From Alkalibacillus haloalkaliphilus (lineage in GTDB: Bacteria; Bacillota; Bacilli; Bacillales; Alkalibacillaceae), in assembly GCF_007991275.1 (NCBI RefSeq), contig NZ_BJYA01000012.1, positions 62,001-126,000 on the forward strand: a DNA stretch of 64,000 nucleotides, read 5' to 3'. The translations under genes and the position numbers were made by a program. Positions 16,844 to 24,961 of the stretch are shown piece by piece; position 1 is the stretch's first letter, and each line of letters opens with the position of its first letter. The notes under the pieces were generated by a model. It was not told where the DNA came from. It saw only the letters and a program-made list of their open reading frames with translations, and did no database searches.

Positions 16844-18283
16844 ATGGTTATGTTAACGTATATGGATTATATAAATCAGTTAGATCAAAACTCACACGAG
16901 TCATACGCATTAGTTAATCCACATACGAAAGAAGAAATTGTTAGGATCCCAGAGTGTCCAGATGACCAGATGGAGAAAGCGATTCAAAAGGCTGAAATTG
17001 CATTCGGGAAGATGAAAAGCATGCCAGCATATGAACGTTCAGAAATATTAGATCGATCAGCCCGAGTGGTATCAGATTATAAAAATTTATTTGCTGAAAC
17101 GATTGCAAAAGAATCAGGTAAACCGATGAAATACGCTTTAGGTGAAGTAGATCGTACCGTGCAAACGTTGAAGTTTTCAGCTATTGAAGCACGTAAGCTT
17201 GAAGGTGAATCAATTCCATTAGATGCAGCCCCGAATGGAGCGGGAAGAGATGCTTATACAATTTTCGAACCTATTGGTGTTATTGGAGCGATCACACCAT
17301 TTAACTTCCCATTAAACTTAGTCGTTCATAAAGTAGGCCCTGCCATTGCCGCTGGAAATTCGATTATAGTCAAACCAGCAGAAAAAACACCTCTTTCAGC
17401 AATCTTACTTCGTGAGGCGTTAGTTGAAGCAGGCCTTCCGGAAGATGCTTACCACGTCATAACAGGTGATGGTCCGAGACTTGGACAAGTGTTACTAAAA
17501 AGCAACGTAATCAAAAAGTTAACATTTACAGGAAGTCCTGAAGTTGGGCGTGAGATTAAGTCGCAAGCAGGATTGAAAAAAGTAACACTGGAATTAGGTA
17601 ACAATTCGGCTTTATATATTGATAAAAGTCAACAAGACCGTGTGAAAGACATTGCTAAACAAGCTGTAACAGGTGCATTTTCTTACAATGGACAAGTATG
17701 TATAAGTACACAGCGCATTTATGTCCATAAGAACCTAATTGATCCATTCTTAGAAGAGTTTAAGAGTGAAACAGAAAAGCTCATCTACGGTGATCCGTTA
17801 GATCAAACAACAGACCTATCTAATTTAATCGATGAACCATCCCAAGAAAGGTTATTAGAGTGGATCAGTGAGGCTGAAAAGAGTGGTGCGAAAATTGTTA
17901 CAGGTGGTACGCAAGTGAATGGAGGACTTAAGCCGACGATTTTAAAAGATGTAAAACCTGAATCGAAAATTTATAAAGAAGAAGCTTTCGGACCAGTCGT
18001 CATTGTTAATACAGTCGAAAGTGGAGAAGAAGCACTTGAGTCGATTAACAATAGTCAATACGGCTTGAATGCAGGTGTGTTTACAAATGATATGAAACAA
18101 GCACTTCAATTTGGTCATGAATTAAATGTAGGCCAAGTTCTTATTAATGACTTACCAACGTTAAGGTTTGACCACATGCCCTATGGGGGTAGGAAAAACT
18201 CTGGGTATGGTTATGAAGGTGTCAAATACGCGATTCAAGAAATGGTTAATCGTAAAATGATTAGTTTAAATTATACGTTTTAG
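16844..18283 (+). CDS. NAD(P)-dependent aldehyde dehydrogenase family protein
   Basis: A 479-residue ALDH. The substrate-entry motif is ITPFNFPLNLVVHKVGPAIA, near residue 150. The general-base Glu is in TLELGNN and the nucleophile Cys in GQVCISTQR, near residue 285. C-terminal FGPVV and MPYGGRKNSG motifs are present. It resembles the lactaldehyde / non-phosphorylating glyceraldehyde-3-phosphate dehydrogenase branch more than betaine-aldehyde enzymes, but the substrate is not settled. ATG 16844 is chosen because GGAGG lies six bases upstream. It is monocistronic, with a strong terminator. Confidence 0.9.
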   Translation: MVMLTYMDYINQLDQNSHESYALVNPHTKEEIVRIPECPDDQMEKAIQKAEIAFGKMKSMPAYERSEILDRSARVVSDYKNLFAETIAKESGKPMKYALGEVDRTVQTLKFSAIEARKLEGESIPLDAAPNGAGRDAYTIFEPIGVIGAITPFNFPLNLVVHKVGPAIAAGNSIIVKPAEKTPLSAILLREALVEAGLPEDAYHVITGDGPRLGQVLLKSNVIKKLTFTGSPEVGREIKSQAGLKKVTLELGNNSALYIDKSQQDRVKDIAKQAVTGAFSYNGQVCISTQRIYVHKNLIDPFLEEFKSETEKLIYGDPLDQTTDLSNLIDEPSQERLLEWISEAEKSGAKIVTGGTQVNGGLKPTILKDVKPESKIYKEEAFGPVVIVNTVESGEEALESINNSQYGLNAGVFTNDMKQALQFGHELNVGQVLINDLPTLRFDHMPYGGRKNSGYGYEGVKYAIQEMVNRKMISLNYTF

Positions 18284-18291
18284 AGTATGGT

Positions 18292-18322
18292 AATCTCTCC
18301 TATTGAAGGAGAGATTATTTTT
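18292..18322 (+). terminator. Terminator after the aldehyde dehydrogenase
   Basis: AATCTCTCC (18292-18300) and GGAGAGATT (18308-18316) form a 9-bp stem, followed by ATTTTT. Confidence 0.88.
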
Positions 18323-18326
18323 GTGA

Positions 18327-18364
18327 CATATTACTTTGACAGACAAAGTAATATGTTGTAAAGT
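18327..18364 (+). promoter_or_regulatory. PadR-type operator overlapping a sigma-A promoter
   Basis: CATATTACTTTG (18327-18338) and CAAAGTAATATG (18344-18355) form a perfect 12-bp inverted repeat around ACAGA. The right part of the left arm is also the -35 TTGACA (18336-18341). The -10 TAAAGT (18359-18364) follows after 17 bases. A repressor bound here would cover the promoter of the padR gene just downstream, so autoregulation is likely. Confidence 0.85.
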
Positions 18365-18385
18365 TTACTTAAAGAGGTGAAAATA

Positions 18386-18736
18386 ATGGCTAGTAATATA
18401 TCAACGGATTTAATACGCGGGCATACTTCAACGATTATCTTAAATATTCTCAGACAAGGTGACAGTTATGGTTATGAGATTTATAAGAAGATTATTGAAT
18501 TAAGTGATCAACAATATGAGTTAAAGGAAGCAACTTTGTACACAGCTTTTCGCCGTTTGCAGTCAGATGGTCTAATAGAAGCTTACTGGGGAGATGAAAC
18601 ACAAGGCGGTCGAAGGAAGTACTATCGTATAACCGATGAAGGGTTAGTGCGGTATGAAGAAAGTCGAAAAGAATGGGAATTTGCTAAAGAGGTTTTAGAA
18701 CAGCTTATAAAGGGAGGAAATAACATTGAATCTTAA
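18386..18736 (+). CDS. PadR family transcriptional regulator
   Basis: A 116-residue winged-helix protein of the short PadR-2 type. The conserved N-terminal IRGHTSTIILNILRQGDSYG leads into the HTH; the typical ATLYTAFRRLQSDGLIEAYW follows, then the wing with GGRRKYYRIT. ATG 18386 is the start, since AGAGGTG lies seven bases before it and the in-frame GTG at 18377 is inside that site. It should repress its own operon, which includes the HAAS-domain membrane protein overlapping its 3' end. Confidence 0.92.
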   Translation: MASNISTDLIRGHTSTIILNILRQGDSYGYEIYKKIIELSDQQYELKEATLYTAFRRLQSDGLIEAYWGDETQGGRRKYYRITDEGLVRYEESRKEWEFAKEVLEQLIKGGNNIES

Positions 18737-19373
18737 TCAGGAAGTTAAAAAGTATGTTGATGATTTATTTAATGGAGTAGGGGAAAGTCAACAGCTATTT
18801 GACTTAAAACAAGAGTTAGTAACGAATATGCATGAAAGAATTCAAGATTATAAATCCAAAGGTATGACAGATGAGGAAGCTTTAAAGGAAGCTCAAGCTT
18901 CACTGGGAGATCTAGGTGGATTAGTTGAAGATATGCGAGAACATGGGAAAGATCAAGTTAGACAAGAAGTTTACTCATCTATGACAAATCGAATTTCAAT
19001 CGGATCTTTAGTAATTGGTACTGTACTCATATTGTTTGGATTATTAATGTCTGTAAGTATGTTTTTCATGGAAGTTGAGGCTGTAGCTATACCCGGAACA
19101 GGTATTTTTGCCGTTGTAGGGGGTGCCATTTTAACTTATGGGTTACTGGCTAAGGAAACAGAGAAGTATTATGCTATGAGTAGTGTTCGAGCGGTACTTT
19201 ACGCATCTGCAATTGGAACAATTTTATTTGCCATATTTGTAGCTTTAACTTCAGGGTTAGCAACAGGTGAGATGTTTGTTGCGATTACCTCGTTTACAGT
19301 CTTTTTTGTAATTGGGTTTGGCTTGTTATTAGCATTATTTTTAACAACAAAAGTACGTCGCCGTAAAGATTAG
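18726..19373 (+). CDS. HAAS/DUF1700-type membrane protein, PadR partner
   Basis: A 215-residue protein. The N-terminal ~75 residues form the soluble helical domain found beside PadR regulators, including DEEALKEAQASLGDLGGLVE. Four membrane spans follow. Start TTG 18726 has GGGAGG eight bases upstream and overlaps the padR stop, indicating coupling. In other Bacillaceae such pairs often carry a third, DUF4097-type gene; it is absent here. Function is unknown; a membrane-stress role is a guess from the family context. Confidence 0.82.
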   Translation: MNLNQEVKKYVDDLFNGVGESQQLFDLKQELVTNMHERIQDYKSKGMTDEEALKEAQASLGDLGGLVEDMREHGKDQVRQEVYSSMTNRISIGSLVIGTVLILFGLLMSVSMFFMEVEAVAIPGTGIFAVVGGAILTYGLLAKETEKYYAMSSVRAVLYASAIGTILFAIFVALTSGLATGEMFVAITSFTVFFVIGFGLLLALFLTTKVRRRKD

Positions 19374-19378
19374 CTTAA

Positions 19379-19942
19379 TTAAACTATTTTCATCGTATGA
19401 TGGTCATGGTTAATATCTTGTTGAATAGGTTTTTCATTAGGGTAATTAATGAAAATTAATAGAATAACAACACACGTAACCCCTAATAAGATCAACTCAT
19501 GCTTAGAATTAAAGCGTGAGTTGTTCTTTTTTATGAGAGCCGTCATCATAAATAATGATGTCCCGGTAAGGAGAAGAAGGCCAATTAACAAAATAAATAA
19601 TCCTTCTGATAGCGGGAGCATGACAACTAACATCGCTCCCATCATGGCAGCCATAATACCAGTAAACGTTCCTTCAAGTTGAGCAAGTCCATCTGAAAAC
19701 ATTCCCATAAAAACTCCTGTTAAAGCTGCAAACCCACAGCTAACTAACGTACTCACAAGCAGACTATAATCGAAAATAATGCCAAATAAAAAGCCATAAA
19801 CAAACCCAAACGTCATGCTAACGACCATTATAAGAACCATCATCGCCATACTAAAGGCACGGTACTTGTTTTGGTATAAGGCAGAAAAGACTACTAGTAA
19901 ATTAAGAATAATGATCAGAAATGAGAAAACTTCAGCCGTCAT
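19379..19942 (-). CDS. Multi-span membrane protein of unknown function, divergent from csoR
   Basis: A 187-residue protein with about six membrane segments and a short polar C-terminus ending HDHHTMKIV. I do not recognise the family. An AAAGGAGG site before the ATG supports translation. It is divergent from csoR-copA, sharing a 175-base intergenic region, and its His-rich tail together with many Met residues in the spans (for example GIMAAMMGAMLVVM) make a copper-related role possible. That is an inference. It converges on the HAAS gene with only five bases between stops. Confidence 0.7.
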   Translation of the reverse strand: MTAEVFSFLIIILNLLVVFSALYQNKYRAFSMAMMVLIMVVSMTFGFVYGFLFGIIFDYSLLVSTLVSCGFAALTGVFMGMFSDGLAQLEGTFTGIMAAMMGAMLVVMLPLSEGLFILLIGLLLLTGTSLFMMTALIKKNNSRFNSKHELILLGVTCVVILLIFINYPNEKPIQQDINHDHHTMKIV

Positions 19943-20058
19943 ATAAGTTGTCCTCCTTTGTCTAATAAATTTTATGAGTGAAGTTGGAAGTTATGTTAAG
20001 TAATTGAACAGTACGTGGTGGGGGTATGATTGTTACGAGAAAATAGGCGTTGAGTTAA

Positions 20059-20088
20059 TTGACAAATATACTATAGGGGGGTATAGTA
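20059..20088 (+). promoter_or_regulatory. csoR-copA promoter with CsoR operator
   Basis: The promoter is TTGACA (20059-20064), 17 bases, TATAGT (20082-20087). Inside the spacer and -10 is TACTATA-GGGGGG-TATAGTA (20069-20088), the GC-centred inverted repeat typical of copper-sensing CsoR operators. Copper-free CsoR should block RNA polymerase; Cu(I) should relieve it. Confidence 0.9.
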
Positions 20089-20117
20089 AAGTTAGAAACA
20101 CTTAGGAGGTGTTCTTA

Positions 20118-20444
20118 ATGTCACAAAATGAAAATATAGATCCAAAGATGGTTTCTGATGAGGAGCCAGTCGTACCGCGTACGAACTCCGAAAAAGAACA
20201 AATGCTTAATCGATTAAAACGAATTGAAGGGCAAGTGCGTGGCTTACAAAAAATGATTGAAGAAGATCGCTACTGCGTAGATGTTTTAGTTCAAATATCA
20301 GCAGTCAATGCGGCACTAAATAAAGTTGGTTATTCGATGATGGAACGTCATGCAAGAATGTGTGTTCACCAAGCAGTTAAGCAAGGTGAAGGGGACGAAT
20401 ATATGGAAGAGTTAATGAAAGTCGTGCAACAATATACGAAGTAA
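20118..20444 (+). CDS. csoR: Copper-sensing transcriptional repressor CsoR
   Basis: A 108-residue all-helical DUF156 repressor. The Cu(I) ligands C53, H78 and C82 are all present (RYCVDV and MERHARMCV), which separates it from formaldehyde- or nickel-sensing relatives. LKRIEGQVRGL is the family's DNA-binding helix. The start is ATG 20118, seven bases after AGGAGGTG. It leads the operon with copA and has a matching operator at its promoter. Confidence 0.96.
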   Translation: MSQNENIDPKMVSDEEPVVPRTNSEKEQMLNRLKRIEGQVRGLQKMIEEDRYCVDVLVQISAVNAALNKVGYSMMERHARMCVHQAVKQGEGDEYMEELMKVVQQYTK

Positions 20445-20459
20445 AGGGAGGTGCAACTA

Positions 20460-22859
20460 ATGAAAGAAACAAAGTTAAACGTAGAAGGTATGACGTGTGC
20501 CGCTTGTTCAACACGAATTGAGAAAGTCCTTAACAAAATGGATGGGGTTGAAGCAAACGTTAACCTTTCAATGGAACGAGCGGATGTTAAGTATGATGAG
20601 GACCAAGTCTCTGTCGACGATGTCGTTGAGAAAATTGATAAATTGGGTTACGGCGTAAGAGAAGAAAAGGTTGAACTTGATATTAAAGGGATGACATGTG
20701 CAGCATGCTCAACTCGTATTGAAAAAGGTCTATCTAGAATGGACGGTATTAGTGAAGCAAACATCAACTTAACAACAGAATCAGGAACCATTTCTTATAC
20801 CCCTGGGATGGTATCGGTAGAAGACATTCAAGAGAAAGTTAAAAAGTTAGGCTTTGAAGCTCTGTTAAAGCAAGATCAAGAAGAGAAAGAGTCTTCAAAA
20901 GAGAAAGAAATTCGTAGCCAAAAGACTAAATTTATAATTGCAGCGATTTTCTCTGCACCTTTACTATTAACGATGCTTGGTCATTTACCGTTTGCACCGA
21001 ACTTATCAGCACCTGCCTGGATTGAGTATCCGTGGACACAGTTTGTATTAGCAGCTGTCGTTCAGTTTTATATCGGTGCACAGTTTTATAAAGGTGCATA
21101 CCGATCTCTTATTAATAAAAGCGCCAACATGGACGTATTAGTCGCATTAGGTACGACAGCAGCATTTATGTACAGCTTCGTTCAATCAGTGTTATGGCAA
21201 ATGGGTGCTGTACACCATGCGGAACTTTATTACGAAGCAAGTGCGATTATTATTACACTCGTTGTACTGGGTAAGTATCTAGAAGCAGTCGCCAAAGGGC
21301 GTACAACAGTTGCGATTACGCAATTGCTAAACTTACAGGCAAAAGAAGCAACCGTGTTAAAGAACGGTGAAGAAGTTCAAGTTCCAGTAGAAGAAGTTCA
21401 AGTCGGTGACCACATCGTCGTTCGCCCAGGTGAAAAAATTCCGGTAGACGGTGAAGTGGTAGAAGGGACGACTTCGATTGACGAATCAATGATTACTGGT
21501 GAAGCAATCCCAGTTGATAAACAACAAGAATCAACAGTTATAGGTTCAACGATTAACAAAAACGGTACGATTACAATGGTTGCAGAAAAAGTCGGAAAGG
21601 ATACAGCTTTAGCAGGCATTATTAAAATCGTTGAAGATGCTCAAGGGTCTAAAGCTCCTATCCAAAGAATGGTTGATAAAATTTCAAGCATTTTCGTGCC
21701 AATCGTTGTCGTTATTGCGATTGTAACGTTTGTTGTTTGGTTCTTTATCGTTAATCCAGGGGTATGGGCACCTGCTCTGACAGCCTCTGTAGCGGTATTA
21801 GTTATTGCATGTCCATGTGCATTAGGACTTGCAACACCAACTTCAATTATGGTTGGTACAGGACGCGGGGCTGAAAATGGCATTCTGTTTAAAGGTGGAG
21901 AGTATTTAGAAGGCACTCAAGGTATTCAAGCTGTATTGTTAGATAAAACAGGTACCATTACAGAAGGTCGTCCACGTGTTACAGATGTAAAAACAATCTC
22001 AGGTGATGAACGAGATTTTGCTTTAATTGCAGCAGCTGAGAAGCGCTCTGAACACCCATTAGCTGAAGCGGTTATTGCTTATGCAACAGAACAAGGTGTA
22101 GAAGTTAACAACCCTAATCAGTTTGAAGCTATTACTGGCCACGGTGTTCAAGCATCGATTGACGAATCAGACGTATTAGTTGGAACTCGTAAATTATTAA
22201 CAGAACAAGGTATTGAGGTTACTCAAGCAGAAGAAGTATTACAACAGTTTGAAGACGAAGGGAAAACAGCTGTTTTAGCGGCAATAGATGGACAGTTACG
22301 CTTTGTTATTGCTATTGCAGATACTGTTAAATCAACGTCTAAGCAAGCAATCGAAGCGTTACAAAATGACGAAATTGACGTTTATATAATGACAGGTGAT
22401 AACAGAAGAACAGCAAGTGCCGTTGCGCGTGAAGTCGGCATTCCTGAAGCCAATGTAATCGCAGAAGTATTACCACAGCATAAAGCAGATCAAGTAGAAA
22501 AACTACAGCAAGAAGGCAAGAAGGTTGCTATGGTTGGAGACGGTATTAATGATGCTCCTGCATTGGCAATGGCTGACATTGGTATGGCGATTGGAACAGG
22601 TACAGATGTAGCAATTGAAGCGGCTGATGTAACATTAGTTGGTGGCGACTTAAACAATATTCCAAAAGCAATCAAATTAAGCAAAAAGACAATGCGAAAC
22701 ATTCGCCAAAACTTATTCTGGGCATTCTTCTACAATTCAGCGAGCATACCAGTTGCAGCATTAGGATTCTTGGCACCTTGGGTAGCTGGTGCAGCAATGG
22801 CGTTTAGTTCGGTTTCTGTATTGACGAATTCGCTTAGACTTAAACGACAAAGAATTTGA
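20460..22859 (+). CDS. copA: Copper-exporting P1B-type ATPase
   Basis: A 799-residue Cu(I) ATPase of the cytoplasmic membrane. Two N-terminal heavy-metal domains carry GMTCAACSTRIEK (C13/C16 and again near residue 80). The membrane CPC motif is at residues 451-453. The phosphorylated Asp is D495 in DKTGT. SEHPLAEA and GDGINDAPA complete the ATP-binding domain. The start is ATG 20460, preceded by GGGAGGTG; it lies 15 bases after csoR and is controlled by the same promoter. No copZ chaperone gene follows. Confidence 0.97.
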   Translation: MKETKLNVEGMTCAACSTRIEKVLNKMDGVEANVNLSMERADVKYDEDQVSVDDVVEKIDKLGYGVREEKVELDIKGMTCAACSTRIEKGLSRMDGISEANINLTTESGTISYTPGMVSVEDIQEKVKKLGFEALLKQDQEEKESSKEKEIRSQKTKFIIAAIFSAPLLLTMLGHLPFAPNLSAPAWIEYPWTQFVLAAVVQFYIGAQFYKGAYRSLINKSANMDVLVALGTTAAFMYSFVQSVLWQMGAVHHAELYYEASAIIITLVVLGKYLEAVAKGRTTVAITQLLNLQAKEATVLKNGEEVQVPVEEVQVGDHIVVRPGEKIPVDGEVVEGTTSIDESMITGEAIPVDKQQESTVIGSTINKNGTITMVAEKVGKDTALAGIIKIVEDAQGSKAPIQRMVDKISSIFVPIVVVIAIVTFVVWFFIVNPGVWAPALTASVAVLVIACPCALGLATPTSIMVGTGRGAENGILFKGGEYLEGTQGIQAVLLDKTGTITEGRPRVTDVKTISGDERDFALIAAAEKRSEHPLAEAVIAYATEQGVEVNNPNQFEAITGHGVQASIDESDVLVGTRKLLTEQGIEVTQAEEVLQQFEDEGKTAVLAAIDGQLRFVIAIADTVKSTSKQAIEALQNDEIDVYIMTGDNRRTASAVAREVGIPEANVIAEVLPQHKADQVEKLQQEGKKVAMVGDGINDAPALAMADIGMAIGTGTDVAIEAADVTLVGGDLNNIPKAIKLSKKTMRNIRQNLFWAFFYNSASIPVAALGFLAPWVAGAAMAFSSVSVLTNSLRLKRQRI

Positions 22860-22944
22860 TTATGAGCCACTTCCGATTAGGGGGTGGCTTATATATTTGA
22901 TTTAATAAGGCTGCCCCTAGTCAAACGTGATGTTTATAACAATT

Positions 22945-22977
22945 AAAAAGATGACCGCAATAAGCGATCACCTTTTT
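22945..22977. terminator. Shared terminator between copA and the LVIVD gene
   Basis: AAAAAG and CTTTTT flank GTGA/TCAC-type arms with two G-U pairs around CAATAAG. A and T runs on either side allow use from both strands. A weaker AGCCAC/GTGGCT hairpin (22865-22889) lies directly after copA. Confidence 0.8.
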
Positions 22978-22983
22978 AAAATT

Positions 22984-24426
22984 TTATCGGGTAGGACTGT
23001 GTCCGTTACCGTTGCCATTACCATTGCCGTTCCCATTTCCACCACTATTATTCTTCGTTAGCACCTTCAATCCTTGTCCCATATCAGATGCTAATACAAA
23101 GTTTCGGTCGACAAATACGCCCCAAACATCTGCTTGGTCTGATTTGTATTGCCCTACTTGAACGGGATCTGATGGGTCAGTGATGTCAACAGCATAAACA
23201 CCACCAGCATAGTGTGAAAGGTAAAGAGTATTGCCTCTTACTTTAGGGTCGTGAACAGTGTTTGCAAAAGTTGGCCCATCTTCAACTTGGAACGTTAAGT
23301 CTGTCGTGAACTCGCTTAGTAGTTCTGGATCAGTCGGGTCTTTAATATCAAAGATACGTGTATAACCGTAAGCTTCTTCATATCCTTCGCGAACTGGAAC
23401 ATAAACTTCTCGAGTTTCAATTAAAACGTTGCCACCTTGTGCCAAAGCTGCAGAATGAGCAGAGCCTTGTTGATCAGAGGCGAAGTCTGTGCGTCCTAAG
23501 TACTCAGGATTTTCAGGGTCTTCGATGTTAAAGATCATCGTTCCTAAATCCCACATCGATACATAGGCGTGTCGAGCGTTGTTATCGGTTATTACGCTAT
23601 GAGCAAACACAGGTCGCGTGTTACCATCTGGAGACTCCCAATTATATCCATCAAACTCGTCTGATACTTCCGGCAAGGATCTTGGGTCAAACTGCCATAG
23701 ATTTTCGGGATTAGACGGGTCAGATACGTCTACAATTTGAAAATCGTGCTCTTCACCACCACTGTATAGGTCAGCATAAGGGTTAGCAGTTAAAACGAGT
23801 GCGCGATTACCTTGAGTCGTTAAATAAAGTTCATGTGTACCATTTGTGTCAGCATAAACTTCTGAGTAACCAAGTTTCTCTGGGTTGTACGGGTCTGTTA
23901 CATCATAAAGCAAAAATCCTCCAGAAGTGTCTGCATTACGGTTTAATTGTTGAACACTGACGACTGCTAAATCACCATTAAATTCTGGTGTGTTTACAGA
24001 CTTTACAATGACCTTTTCATGCCATGTGCCTGGAACGTCATCATGAGCGAAAACTGCTACTTCTTCAGGGTTTTCGGGATCTTGTAAGTCAAAGACTCGA
24101 ACACCACCATCGCCGCCACCTGCTGTATGAGTACCTACATAAGCAAATCCTTTATGTGAGTATACATCAGCGGCATTGTTTTGGATCCCATCTCGGATTT
24201 GTTCCAGTTGTAAAGAAGCGGCTTCATCAAGAAACTTTAAGTTTTTATCGCCTTCTACATGTGGAGTTCCTAAATCTTCTAATTCTTCTTCTGTAAATAA
24301 TGTTCTTTCACCTTTGTTTAAGTCTGAACCATCGAGGTAATCATGTGCAAATGTAGTAGGAGTAAAAACTGAGAAGACTAAAGCTCCCGACAATGCAGAG
24401 GTAACAAGAAGATTTCTTTTCTTCAT
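22984..24426 (-). CDS. Secreted LVIVD-repeat beta-propeller protein
   Basis: A 480-residue exported protein. The N-terminal signal peptide has KKR followed by a hydrophobic core and an Ala cleavage region (TTFAHDY). Six or more repeats follow the pattern FDI-DP-(N/D)PE, such as VFDLQDPENPEEVAVF, typical of LVIVD propellers. The tail is a low-complexity (Asn-Gly)n run, GGNGNGNGNGNGNG, then HSPTR. The start is ATG 24426, since GGAGGA lies seven bases upstream and the ATG at 24432 touches it. No enzyme activity can be assigned; the family is often cell-surface or extracellular. Confidence 0.85.
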   Translation of the reverse strand: MKKRNLLVTSALSGALVFSVFTPTTFAHDYLDGSDLNKGERTLFTEEELEDLGTPHVEGDKNLKFLDEAASLQLEQIRDGIQNNAADVYSHKGFAYVGTHTAGGGDGGVRVFDLQDPENPEEVAVFAHDDVPGTWHEKVIVKSVNTPEFNGDLAVVSVQQLNRNADTSGGFLLYDVTDPYNPEKLGYSEVYADTNGTHELYLTTQGNRALVLTANPYADLYSGGEEHDFQIVDVSDPSNPENLWQFDPRSLPEVSDEFDGYNWESPDGNTRPVFAHSVITDNNARHAYVSMWDLGTMIFNIEDPENPEYLGRTDFASDQQGSAHSAALAQGGNVLIETREVYVPVREGYEEAYGYTRIFDIKDPTDPELLSEFTTDLTFQVEDGPTFANTVHDPKVRGNTLYLSHYAGGVYAVDITDPSDPVQVGQYKSDQADVWGVFVDRNFVLASDMGQGLKVLTKNNSGGNGNGNGNGNGNGHSPTR

Positions 24427-24450
24427 AAACATTCCTCCATTACAAAAATT

Positions 24451-24464
24451 AGTGAATATTCACT
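24451..24464. promoter_or_regulatory. 14-bp perfect palindrome upstream of the LVIVD gene
   Basis: AGTGAATATTCACT is a perfect palindrome, 25 bases before the start codon at 24426. Its position in the 5' leader fits an operator for an unidentified repressor. Confidence 0.45.
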
Positions 24465-24566
24465 CTATTTAATAGTTTAATAGATTTGGAAGAAATAGTT
24501 AATATGAAGATATACTCATTATTTCGACAGTCTAAATAACTAGAAAATGTAAATGTTTTACACGAA

Positions 24567-24592
24567 AAGTGACCGCGTGAAGGCGGTCACTT
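24567..24592 (-). terminator. Hairpin after the YfhD gene
   Basis: AAGTGACCGC (24567-24576) and GCGGTCACTT (24583-24592) form a perfect 10-bp stem; on the minus strand a short TTTTCG follows. Confidence 0.75.
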
Positions 24593-24599
24593 AAGTTTT

Positions 24600-24791
24600 T
24601 TAAGATTTACGTCGGTTATGTTGATGTTGACTCGCACGTTGATCTGCAGCTTCTGCTCGACGTTGAGCTTCGATGTCAGCACTGTCAGCTAATTCTTCTG
24701 CAAACTCGACATCACGCGCTTCTAGCTGTTCACTTTTAGGCGTTTGACCTAAGGGTTTGCGGCTTTTTCTTTTATGTTCATCTCTACCCAT
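24600..24791 (-). CDS. YfhD family small protein
   Basis: A 63-residue, highly charged cytoplasmic protein. The MGRDEHKRKSRK start and the DVEFAEELADSADIEAQRRA core match the YfhD family of small Bacillaceae proteins, whose role is unknown. The ATG at 24791 is preferred because GAGG lies ten bases upstream and the family begins with MGR; the open frame extends further to 24863 without support. It is transcribed alone and followed by a hairpin. Confidence 0.8.
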   Translation of the reverse strand: MGRDEHKRKSRKPLGQTPKSEQLEARDVEFAEELADSADIEAQRRAEAADQRASQHQHNRRKS

Positions 24792-24898
24792 CTCCATATC
24801 ACCTCTCTTGTTAATTAGTACAAATGTAGTATGCGAAGATAAAGGGTGAGTTATGTTAGACAATCTGTTTTTTATACTATTACTTTAGTCTGAATAGT

Positions 24899-24927
24899 TT
24901 GAATTGTATCTTGAGTTTCGGCATAAT
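24899..24927 (+). promoter_or_regulatory. Predicted promoter of the isochorismatase-like gene
   Basis: TTGAAT (24899-24904), 17 bases, CATAAT (24922-24927), 35 bases before the start codon. Confidence 0.6.
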
Positions 24928-24961
24928 TAAGTGTATAGAGTGTATTTGAAAGGGTGGGATT

